Shown: piece by piece, positions 1 to 5,183 of the stretch
Numbering within the stretch: the stretch's first letter is position 1
Layout: every line of letters begins with the position of its first letter
Source of the DNA: Lentisphaerota bacterium
GTDB lineage: Bacteria > Verrucomicrobiota > Kiritimatiellia > RFP12 > UBA1067
Assembly (NCBI GenBank): GCA_022839525.1
Contig: JALHET010000168.1
Coordinates: forward strand, 1-5,183
DNA: 5,183 nucleotides
Direction of reading: 5' to 3'
Program-made: the position numbers and the translations under genes
Notes under the pieces: generated by a model
Seen by the model: the letters and a program-made list of their open reading frames with translations, nothing else
Told to the model about the DNA's origin: nothing
The model's database searches: none

Positions 1-1170
1 GACCACATCGCGGCGCTCTGCGACGTGAACGAGAAGAACCTGAATGCCGCCGCGGCGAAATATCCGGATGCCAAGACGTTCATCGACTTCAGGCGGCTTT
101 ATGCTGAGTTGAAGGATTACGACGCGGTGGTGGTGAGCACGGCGGAACACACTCACGCGCTGGCCACCCTGCCCGCGCTCAAGGCCGGCAAGCACGTCTT
201 TTGCGAGAAGCCGCTCGCCCACAATGTCTGGGAGACACGGATCATCCGCGAGGCGGCCAAGAAGGCGAACGTGGCGACCCAGATGGGCACGCAGATCCAC
301 GCCGGGACGAATTACCGCCGCGTGGTGGAGCTGATCCAGGGAGGGGCGATCGGCCCGGTTTCCGAAGTCCACGTCTGGGTTTCGCGGGCTTGGGGGTTGC
401 AGAGCCCTGAGGCGGCGGCAAAGTATAAGGACATTCTGGCTGTGCAGGACCGCCCGAAGGAAGCGCAGACGCCTCCGCCATACCTCCACTGGGATTTGTT
501 CCTCGGCCCGGCGGCGTACCGGCCGTTCCACAGCGTTTATTTCCCCGGGCCGAAATGGTACCGGTGGTGGGATTTCGGCAGCGGGACGATGAGCGACTTG
601 GGCTCGCATTGGAACGACCTGCCCTTCTGGGCGCTGAAACTGGATGCCCCGCTGACCGTCGAGGCCTTCGGCCCGCCGCCGCATCCCGAACTGGCCCCGG
701 CCTCGATGTCCGCCCGCTACGAATACGGCCCGCGCGGCGACTTGCCTGCGGTGAAGCTCACCTGGTATCAGGGTGAGATGAAACCTCAGATCTGGACGGA
801 CAAGAAAATCCCCCAATGGGGTTCCGGCTGCCTGTTCATCGGCAGCAAGGGCATGCTGCTGTCGGATTACAGCAAGCACATCTTGTTGCCCGAGGACACC
901 TTCAGGGATTTCGCGCGCCCTGCGCCAACCATTCCGGACAGCATCGGCCACCACGCGGAATGGCTACACGCGTGCAAGAACGGCGGGCCGACGACATGCA
1001 ACTTCGACTACAGCGGCGGGCTCACCGAGGCCAACCATTTGGGAAATGTGGCGTATCGAGTCGGCAAGAAAATCACCTGGGACGCCGCCAAACTGAAAGT
1101 GACGAATGTTCCGGAGGCGGCGGCTTTCGTTAAACGGACGTATCGCAAGGGATGGGAGCTTCATGCTTAG
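1..1170 (+). CDS. Gfo/Idh/MocA family oxidoreductase, 5'-truncated
   Basis: The frame is open from base 1 and ends at TAG 1168-1170, giving 389 residues without the N-terminus. The first visible residues, [13 protein letters not shown], match the end of the second Rossmann strand, so the GxGxxG loop and any signal peptide lie upstream of the window. The hallmark EKP motif is at bases 205-213 (HVFCEKPLA); its Lys is the usual catalytic or substrate-binding residue. The C-terminal domain carries SDLGSH with Asp at 595-597 and His at 607-609, the D-x3-H pair corresponding to Asp172/His176 of Bacillus inositol dehydrogenase. Family members do NAD(P)-dependent oxidation or reduction of sugars, inositols or related polyols; the substrate cannot be read here. 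The C-terminus ([10 protein letters not shown]) resembles that of the second oxidoreductase downstream, so the two are paralogues. A GTG at 25 is internal, not the start. The family call is firm; the reaction is unknown. Confidence 0.93.
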   Translation, partial: DHIAALCDVNEKNLNAAAAKYPDAKTFIDFRRLYAELKDYDAVVVSTAEHTHALATLPALKAGKHVFCEKPLAHNVWETRIIREAAKKANVATQMGTQIHAGTNYRRVVELIQGGAIGPVSEVHVWVSRAWGLQSPEAAAKYKDILAVQDRPKEAQTPPPYLHWDLFLGPAAYRPFHSVYFPGPKWYRWWDFGSGTMSDLGSHWNDLPFWALKLDAPLTVEAFGPPPHPELAPASMSARYEYGPRGDLPAVKLTWYQGEMKPQIWTDKKIPQWGSGCLFIGSKGMLLSDYSKHILLPEDTFRDFARPAPTIPDSIGHHAEWLHACKNGGPTTCNFDYSGGLTEANHLGNVAYRVGKKITWDAAKLKVTNVPEAAAFVKRTYRKGWELHA

Positions 1171-1295
1171 CCTTACAGGCCGGAATACGGTAAAGCCACC
1201 GCATCGAATAAAAGCCGGCGTCTAGGAAGGGAATCTCTCGCGCGTTCCGGGCGGCAGGGTTCTCCTTTTCCTTTGGCGCGCATACCCCGAAAGCC
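1171..1295. other. Intergenic spacer, no convincing signal
   Basis: This 125-bp gap separates the first oxidoreductase from the esterase gene. I found no good -35/-10 pair, no stable hairpin followed by a T run, and no tRNA-like fold. A weak imperfect dyad near 1173-1193 (TTAC...GTAA around CCG/CGG) is too short to call. The gap is long enough to hold a promoter for the esterase, but I cannot point to one. Confidence 0.5.
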
Positions 1296-1355
1296 ATGAA
1301 TAGAAAAACATTTCTCGCCGCAGCCGCTATTGCGGCCGCACATGTCGGCTTTGCC
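1296..1355 (+). other. Sec-type signal peptide of the esterase
   Basis: Residues 1-20 have a short basic n-region (Asn-Arg-Lys), an Ala-rich hydrophobic core and a G-F-A cleavage-like end before Asp21. There is only one Arg and no twin-arginine motif, so Sec is favoured. There is no lipobox cysteine. The mature protein is expected in the periplasm or outside the cell. Confidence 0.75.
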
Positions 1356-2513
1356 GATTTCGAAAAGCCGGACGAACCGCAGAACGTCCCCGAGCTGATG
1401 AAGACCGCCGCCGGTGAAGCGGTGACGACCCGTGAACAGTGGGAGCGGGTCCGCCGTCCCGAGCTTCTGCGGATCTTTCTGGAAAAGGAATACGGCGTGC
1501 GGCCCGTGGAGCGTCCGGCAGACCTGAAGTTCGAACAGCTCGGCGCCGACGAAGAGGTGTACGGCGGCAAGGCGGTCAAGAAGGTTGTCCGCGGCACGTA
1601 TTCGGGTCCCGGCGGCGCGGCCTCCTTCACGTTCGCGGCGTGGATTCCAAAGTCGGAAAAACCGGTTCCCGCGTTCGTCCACGTCTCGCCGCGGCCTGCG
1701 GAAACCGCCGCCGATGTGGACGCCCCGCGTCCGGTCTATTACCTTCCGGCCGAATACATCACTTCGCGGGGGTATGCGGCGCTGGCCTCGTGCGACTACG
1801 ATTTCACGCCCGATTTCCACATGTTTCCCGACGCGCCGACGAGCGGTGTCTTCAAGGTGTATGGCCCCAAGAGCATGAAGGGCCGCAGGCCGGACGAGTG
1901 GGGGATCCTCTCGGCGTGGGCGTGGGGCGCGAGCCGCATCATGGACTGGATCGAGACCCAGCCGGGCATCGACGCGAAGCATGTGGGCGTGGTCGGGCTT
2001 TCCCGCAACGGGAAGACGGCGCTCGTTGCGGGTGCCACTGACGAGCGTTTCGCGATGACCGTCTCCTGCTGTTCGGGCTGCGGCGGCGCGAAACTCAACC
2101 ACATCCAGTGCTGGGAATCCGAAACGATCAAGCAGATTATGGCTCCCGCCTCGCGCTGGTTCTGTCCCGCTTTCGCCGAATATATCGGCAAGGACAAGAC
2201 GATGCCGTTCGACCAGCACCAGTTCCTCGCGCTCATCGCGCCGCGTCTTCTTTACGTCTCCAGCGCGAGCGAAGACGCCTGGGCCGGGCCGCGCGGCGAA
2301 TTCGCTGCCGCCCGCCTCGCCTCCCCCGCATGGGAACTGTACGGCAAAGCCGGTCTTGTCGAGCACGGCTTCCCGAAACCGGACCATCCGCTGCACGCCG
2401 GTAACGTGGGGTACCACTTGCGTTCAGGGCTCCACGACATCACGCGTTACGACTGGGAATGCTATCTCGACTTCGCCGACGGCCACGGCTGGCGGGTCGC
2501 CGGAAACAGGTGA
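1296..2513 (+). CDS. Secreted alpha/beta-hydrolase, CE15 glucuronoyl esterase-like
   Basis: This is a 405-residue protein, about the usual size of bacterial CE15 enzymes. Known CE15 members cleave the ester between 4-O-methyl-glucuronoyl side chains of xylan and lignin alcohols. Residues 1-20 look like a Sec signal peptide: MNRK, an Ala-rich hydrophobic core, and likely cleavage after GFA. The nucleophile elbow is GLSRNGK with Ser236 (bases 2001-2003), matching the CE15 G-x-S-R-x-G-K signature, followed by the typical AGATDERFAM helix. Other family-like blocks are EWGILSAWAWGASR before the elbow, DQH 306-308 leading to ALIAPR, SASEDAWAGPRGEF (Glu326, Asp327, Trp329), and YHLRSGLHDIT with candidate catalytic His380 (or His374). 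The canonical CE15 acid, 23 residues after the nucleophile, is Cys259, so Asp327 is a candidate substitute. ATG 1296 is chosen because it opens the signal peptide; no clear Shine-Dalgarno precedes it. Uronate-ester or acetyl-esterase activity on another polysaccharide is equally possible. Confidence 0.85.
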   Translation: MNRKTFLAAAAIAAAHVGFADFEKPDEPQNVPELMKTAAGEAVTTREQWERVRRPELLRIFLEKEYGVRPVERPADLKFEQLGADEEVYGGKAVKKVVRGTYSGPGGAASFTFAAWIPKSEKPVPAFVHVSPRPAETAADVDAPRPVYYLPAEYITSRGYAALASCDYDFTPDFHMFPDAPTSGVFKVYGPKSMKGRRPDEWGILSAWAWGASRIMDWIETQPGIDAKHVGVVGLSRNGKTALVAGATDERFAMTVSCCSGCGGAKLNHIQCWESETIKQIMAPASRWFCPAFAEYIGKDKTMPFDQHQFLALIAPRLLYVSSASEDAWAGPRGEFAAARLASPAWELYGKAGLVEHGFPKPDHPLHAGNVGYHLRSGLHDITRYDWECYLDFADGHGWRVAGNR

Positions 2514-2562
2514 CGGTGAGAGGATGGCCACATGGGCGGACATCACGGACACTTTTCCAAAA

Positions 2563-2613
2563 CGGGCCCGGCACCTTGCCGGAATGTTTCGGTTCGCCCG
2601 CGGCCTGTTTTTT
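2563..2613 (+). terminator. Possible terminator or attenuator: nested hairpin then T6
   Basis: An inner stem CCGGC 2568-2572 pairs with GCCGG 2578-2582 over a small loop. An outer stem CGGGC 2563-2567 pairs with GCCCG 2596-2600 and stacks directly on the inner one, leaving 2583-2595 as a bulge. A run of six T follows at 2608-2613, seven bases after the outer stem. It lies 50 bp past the esterase stop and just before the next gene's ribosome binding site. The gap between stem and T run is longer than in a textbook intrinsic terminator, so the call is tentative. It may instead be an attenuator or leader structure for the downstream pair. Confidence 0.3.
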
Positions 2614-2615
2614 GG

Positions 2616-2624
2616 GGAGGGAGG
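2616..2624 (+). promoter_or_regulatory. Strong Shine-Dalgarno deciding the start at 2634
   Basis: Two overlapping GGAGG cores (2616-2620 and 2620-2624) precede ATG 2634; the nearer leaves nine bases. This supports ATG 2634 over the in-frame ATG 2532, which would prepend about 34 non-family residues ahead of the twin-arginine leader. GTG 2628 is also in frame and would only add Met-Gln, so it cannot be excluded. Confidence 0.75.
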
Positions 2625-2633
2625 GCAGTGCAG

Positions 2634-2702
2634 ATGGTGCGTCGTGATTTTTTGAAGGTGGCAGCGGGGAGTGCGGCATTCCCGTTGTTTTCCATCGGGG
2701 GG
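2634..2702 (+). other. Twin-arginine signal sequence (oxidoreductase 2)
   Basis: MVRRDFLK fits the S/T-R-R-x-F-L-K consensus apart from Val at the Ser/Thr position. The following residues 9-23 (VAAGSAAFPLFSIGG) are moderately hydrophobic, as Tat h-regions are. There is no lipobox cysteine, and the cleavage position is unclear. Confidence 0.8.
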
Positions 2703-4076
2703 CAGGTTTCCGGACGGAATAAAATCCGGCTGGGGCTCATCGGGTGCGGCGGTCGCATGGGGCTTGGCACCGGTTACGGCATTTTGAACAACATGTGTGG
2801 CCCGGACGAGGAGATCGTCTGTATGGCCGAGCCTGATCCGAACCGGTGGAATAGGGTCCGCGCTGTGGTGAAGCACCATCAGCCAACGACGGACACATCG
2901 AAGATTCAGGCCTTTTACGATTACCGCGAGATGCTGGACAAGATGGGGAACGCGATCAACGCTGTCGCAATCGCGACGCCCAACCACCATCACGCCCTCC
3001 CCGCCCTCCTCGCGATGGCGAAAGGCCTGCACGTCTTTGTCGAGAAGCCGATGGCGCTGACGATCGAGGAAGTACGCCTTATGCACGCGGCGCAGAAAAA
3101 GTCCGGCGTCGCGACGCAGGTCGGCAATCATGGCCACAGCGATGAGGGCATGCGCCGCCTTGTGGAGTATATCCAGAGCGGCGCGATCGGCCAGATCCGT
3201 GAGGTGTGGGCGTTCAATGACCGCCTGAACGCGATGATGTACAATCCGCCGAAGGCCGATCCGCCGAAGGGCATGGATTGGGATGCATGGTGCGGGCCCG
3301 CGCCGGTGCGCGATTATTACGCGCCGACCGAGGATCACAACGGTATCCATCCGCGCGACTGGCATGCATGGATCGGCTACGGCAACGGCGCGATCGGCAA
3401 CATGGGAACGCACATCCTTGATCCCGTCTTCTGGGCGTTGCGCCTCGGTGAGGTGCATCCTACGAGCGTGGAGGCCACCGAACTCCAGTGGGGAGTGGAA
3501 GGGAGTTGGACGTGGCGCAACACGCTCCATTGGCAATTTCCCGCGCGCAAGGGCATGGACCCATTGACGCTGCATTGGTATGACGGCGTCAAAGATGGCA
3601 TCCCGTACAAAAAGACGCATGTGAATAAAATCGGCGTCTGCCTGAAACGCGACTATCAGAACCTGCCGCCGATTATCGAGGAGCTTGAGAAGAAGCACGG
3701 GCAAAATCTGGGGTGCCTCGGCACGGTGTATATCGGCGAGAAGGGCGTCATGGCGATCGGTTCGCATGGCAATGGCCTCCAGTTCGTCCCGGACACGCTC
3801 AGGACGCAGCTTCCGAGTCCGCCGAAGACGATCCCGCGCGAGAAAGGTATGAACCACCCGGAAGATTGGCTGCGCGCGATTCGCAACCCGAACCGCCCGG
3901 CCGGCTGCAACTTCGATTACTCCGCGCCGCTCGCTACGGCGGTGCTCCTCGGCAATGTGGCAGCCCGCGCGGGACTCAAGAAACTTGAGTGGAATGGTAC
4001 GAAAATCACGAACGACGAGAGCGCGAACGCGTTTCTCAAGACGACGTACCGCAAGGGCTGGGAGATCGAGGGGTAG
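2634..4076 (+). CDS. Tat-exported Gfo/Idh/MocA family oxidoreductase
   Basis: This is a 480-residue protein from ATG 2634. Residues 3-8 are RRDFLK, a good twin-arginine motif, followed by a hydrophobic stretch to about residue 23; no clear A-x-A cleavage site is seen. The Rossmann domain starts at about 31 with the loop GCGGRMG (37-43). The EKP motif is at 137-139 (bases 3042-3050). The C-terminal substrate domain contains GNMGTHILD with His260 and Asn256; the paralogue upstream has Asp at the Asn256 position. It ends TYRKGWEIEG. The family performs NAD(P)-dependent hydride transfer on sugars and related compounds. Tat export of a cofactor-loaded member is established for Zymomonas glucose-fructose oxidoreductase, so periplasmic action with tightly bound cofactor is a fair inference. 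The DHDPS-like gene follows after 14 bp, indicating one operon. The substrate is unknown; GH109-type glycosidase chemistry, also found in this fold, is not excluded. Confidence 0.93.
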   Translation: MVRRDFLKVAAGSAAFPLFSIGGQVSGRNKIRLGLIGCGGRMGLGTGYGILNNMCGPDEEIVCMAEPDPNRWNRVRAVVKHHQPTTDTSKIQAFYDYREMLDKMGNAINAVAIATPNHHHALPALLAMAKGLHVFVEKPMALTIEEVRLMHAAQKKSGVATQVGNHGHSDEGMRRLVEYIQSGAIGQIREVWAFNDRLNAMMYNPPKADPPKGMDWDAWCGPAPVRDYYAPTEDHNGIHPRDWHAWIGYGNGAIGNMGTHILDPVFWALRLGEVHPTSVEATELQWGVEGSWTWRNTLHWQFPARKGMDPLTLHWYDGVKDGIPYKKTHVNKIGVCLKRDYQNLPPIIEELEKKHGQNLGCLGTVYIGEKGVMAIGSHGNGLQFVPDTLRTQLPSPPKTIPREKGMNHPEDWLRAIRNPNRPAGCNFDYSAPLATAVLLGNVAARAGLKKLEWNGTKITNDESANAFLKTTYRKGWEIEG

Positions 4077-4078
4077 AG

Positions 4079-4087
4079 AAAGGGAAG
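4079..4087 (+). promoter_or_regulatory. Shine-Dalgarno-like AAAGGGAAG before ATG 4091
   Basis: A purine-rich stretch with core AAAGGGA in the 14-bp gap sits about six bases from ATG 4091. This supports starting at 4091, directly at the MQRRDF twin-arginine leader. The alternative upstream frame opening near 3989 would overlap the previous gene by about 88 bp and bury the leader. Confidence 0.65.
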
Positions 4088-4090
4088 ACT

Positions 4091-4147
4091 ATGCAGAGAA
4101 GGGATTTTGTATCAATGGGGTTGGCGGGCGCGGCGCTTGCGGGATGC
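4091..4147 (+). other. Twin-arginine leader with lipobox (DHDPS-like protein)
   Basis: MQRRDFVSMG gives the RRxF core, with Val-Ser where Leu-Lys is usual. A 12-residue Ala/Gly/Leu-rich segment leads to L-A-G-C at 16-19, a standard lipobox that predicts lipidation of Cys19. Residue +2 is Ala, not Asp, so inner-membrane retention by the E. coli rule is not indicated, though that rule may not hold in this lineage. Confidence 0.78.
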
Positions 4148-5125
4148 GCGACGCGGATGCCGAAAAAAGTGTCCGCCGCTGTTGCCAAGGCGGACGGCGG
4201 CGGCGACAAGCGGATGCGCGGCCCGTTCCCGATACTCTCCACACCGTACCACGGGGACGGCGGCGTGGACTACGAGTCGCTTAAACGTGGCGTGCGCTTC
4301 ACGGCGGACGGCGGGTGCCCGGGCGTGATCTGGTGCCAGTCGAACGACGCGGTCGACCTGCTGACTTTCGAAGAGAAGGTGAAAGGGTACGAGGCATGCG
4401 CCGAGGCGATGCAGGGCGTGAACTGCATGATGACGTTCGGCTGCAACGGCGTGGACACGGCGCAGATGCTCCGCGAGACCGAGGCCGTCGAGCAGATCGC
4501 GAAGAAGTACCCGCGGACGAACATCGCGATCATCACGCGCCCGCCGAGCGCGGGCAAGACGCTTGATGACGTGCGCGCCTACTTCGAGGCGCAGGCCAAG
4601 GTGGCGCAGCGCCCTGTGATCATCCAGACGGTCGTGAATAACACCTGCCCGTCCCCGACAGTCGAGATGCTGATCGACCTCGCAAAGAAATATCCGAAGA
4701 TTTTCGGGTACATCAAGGAGGAGTCGGGCGGCTCGAAGGCGAACGAGAACATGATCAAGGAAAACGCCGCGAAACCGATCATCCACACGGTGTTCAGCGC
4801 GTGGGGCGGTTGGCAGTGGCTCTACCAGAGCCGCCGTTGCGGGTCGGAAGGGCTCATCTCAGAGCGCTGCGCGTACGCGCCGCTGCTCGGGTATATCTGG
4901 AAACAGATGGAGAACAACGACCGCGACGGCAAGCTGACGCTCGCTTACGCGCTCTTCCGCCTCCTGATCGACCAGCGTGACTTCCCCGGCGGCCTGCGCG
5001 GGTATTCGCTCTACTATCTCCAGCGTCAGGGCGTGTTCAAAACCACGGTGTCGAGGGTCTACCTCAAGGCCGAGAAAAAAGAACGGCACTTCACGAGAAT
5101 CTGTGGGTGTACTCGGGCGGCATAG
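4091..5125 (+). CDS. Tat lipoprotein of the DHDPS/N-acetylneuraminate lyase family
   Basis: This is a 344-residue protein. Residues 3-6 are RRDF, followed by a hydrophobic segment and the lipobox LAGC with Cys19, so the mature protein should be a Tat-exported lipoprotein. The (beta/alpha)8 domain begins at about residue 43 with GPFPILSTPYHGDGGVDYESL, typical of class I DHDPS-like aldolases. Schiff-base Lys209 sits in FGYIKEES (codon 4715-4717). Two canonical motifs differ: T-T-G-E is QSND (83-86), and Y-N-x-P is replaced by QTVVNNTCPSP (179-189), removing the usual catalytic Tyr. It is therefore not a lysine-pathway DapA; a lyase or aldolase acting on a keto-sugar acid is the best guess. It is coupled to the oxidoreductase 14 bp upstream. 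The last 17 residues after an A6 run (5075-5080) have atypical codons, and a -1 frame continues to TGA 5143-5145, so the C-terminus may be frameshifted. The family call is firm; the substrate is unknown. Confidence 0.88.
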   Translation: MQRRDFVSMGLAGAALAGCATRMPKKVSAAVAKADGGGDKRMRGPFPILSTPYHGDGGVDYESLKRGVRFTADGGCPGVIWCQSNDAVDLLTFEEKVKGYEACAEAMQGVNCMMTFGCNGVDTAQMLRETEAVEQIAKKYPRTNIAIITRPPSAGKTLDDVRAYFEAQAKVAQRPVIIQTVVNNTCPSPTVEMLIDLAKKYPKIFGYIKEESGGSKANENMIKENAAKPIIHTVFSAWGGWQWLYQSRRCGSEGLISERCAYAPLLGYIWKQMENNDRDGKLTLAYALFRLLIDQRDFPGGLRGYSLYYLQRQGVFKTTVSRVYLKAEKKERHFTRICGCTRAA

Positions 5126-5183
5126 GCAGGTCGCCCAAGGCGTGAAACAAGGCGATTCTTCGGATTTCCGGGTTCCTGAACCC
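5126..5183 (+). other. 3' flank with small inverted repeat at the window edge
   Basis: The sequence after the last stop holds no new gene start that I can support. GGGTT 5170-5174 pairs with AACCC 5179-5183 over a CCTG loop, and the stem may continue past the window. It could be the start of a terminator hairpin for the operon, but no T run is visible. Bases 5126-5145 would be coding if the -1 frame of the preceding gene is the real one. Confidence 0.3.

Noticed and set aside
25..27. GTG at 25 as the start of the first oxidoreductase
   Set aside because: The frame is open to base 1 and the residues before it (DHIAALCD) belong to the conserved Rossmann domain, so the gene starts outside the window.
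1171..1295. Promoter for the esterase gene
   Set aside because: TTACAG at 1173-1178 resembles a -35 box, but no matching -10 box lies at suitable spacing.
1173..2417. 414-codon open frame on the minus strand
   Set aside because: It is antisense to the esterase, its translation is low-complexity and Arg/Gly/Ala-rich, and it has no domain signature; a codon-bias shadow.
2532..2633. Extended N-terminus of oxidoreductase 2 from ATG 2532
   Set aside because: It would place about 34 unrelated residues before a clear RRDFLK leader, while ATG 2634 has a strong Shine-Dalgarno at proper spacing.
2424..3857. 477-codon open frame on the minus strand
   Set aside because: It lies antisense to the well-supported oxidoreductase. 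Its translation is Arg/His-rich with no recognisable family motifs, and it is the expected by-product of strong GC3 bias on the + strand.
2634..4076. GH109 alpha-N-acetylgalactosaminidase
   Set aside because: It shares the Tat leader and Rossmann fold, but I could not identify GH109-specific motifs; the general family call is safer.
3989..4090. Extended N-terminus of the DHDPS-like protein from 3989
   Set aside because: It overlaps the upstream gene by about 88 bp and would bury the twin-arginine leader and lipobox that begin at 4091.
4112..4786. 224-codon open frame on the minus strand
   Set aside because: It is antisense to the DHDPS-like gene, with an Arg/His/Leu-rich translation lacking any family motif.
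4091..5125. Lysine-biosynthetic DapA
   Set aside because: The export leader, absence of the T-T-G and Y-N-x-P motifs and the non-lysine gene context argue against it, although the fold family is the same.

Overview
The window holds four protein-coding genes, all on the + strand. In order they are: a 5'-truncated Gfo/Idh/MocA oxidoreductase (1-1170), a secreted carbohydrate esterase that looks like a bacterial CE15 glucuronoyl esterase (1296-2513), a second Gfo/Idh/MocA oxidoreductase with a twin-arginine leader (2634-4076), and a dihydrodipicolinate synthase/N-acetylneuraminate lyase superfamily protein with a twin-arginine leader and a lipobox (4091-5125). I see no tRNA, rRNA, CRISPR array, insertion sequence or other mobile-element signature.

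The DNA is GC-rich with strong G/C preference at third codon positions, which also creates long antisense open frames that are not genes. Tat-exported Gfo/Idh/MocA proteins, an exported DHDPS-like protein and a polysaccharide esterase together suggest a Planctomycetota-Verrucomicrobiota-Chlamydiota group polysaccharide degrader (Kiritimatiellota, Verrucomicrobiota, Lentisphaerota or Planctomycetota). This is inference from gene content; no marker gene is present.

Layout: gene 1 is followed by a 125-bp spacer with no convincing signal. The esterase is followed by a 120-bp spacer with a nested GC-rich hairpin, a T6 run and a strong Shine-Dalgarno sequence. The second oxidoreductase and the DHDPS-like gene are 14 bp apart and almost certainly co-transcribed. 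The last 58 bp are non-coding or hold the tail of a frameshifted gene 4, and end in a small inverted repeat cut by the window edge.

Working model (inference): this is a saccharide-processing cluster acting largely outside the cytoplasm. The esterase would free uronic-acid ester linkages, Tat-exported oxidoreductases carrying pre-bound nicotinamide cofactor would oxidise or reduce sugar groups, and the DHDPS-like lipoprotein would perform a Schiff-base lyase or aldolase step on a keto-sugar acid. The DHDPS-like protein keeps the Schiff-base lysine but lacks the usual T-T-G and Y-N-x-P motifs, the esterase lacks the canonical CE15 glutamate, and the second oxidoreductase has Asn where its paralogue has the catalytic-type Asp. 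These deviations make the chemistry of the cluster the most interesting open question here.
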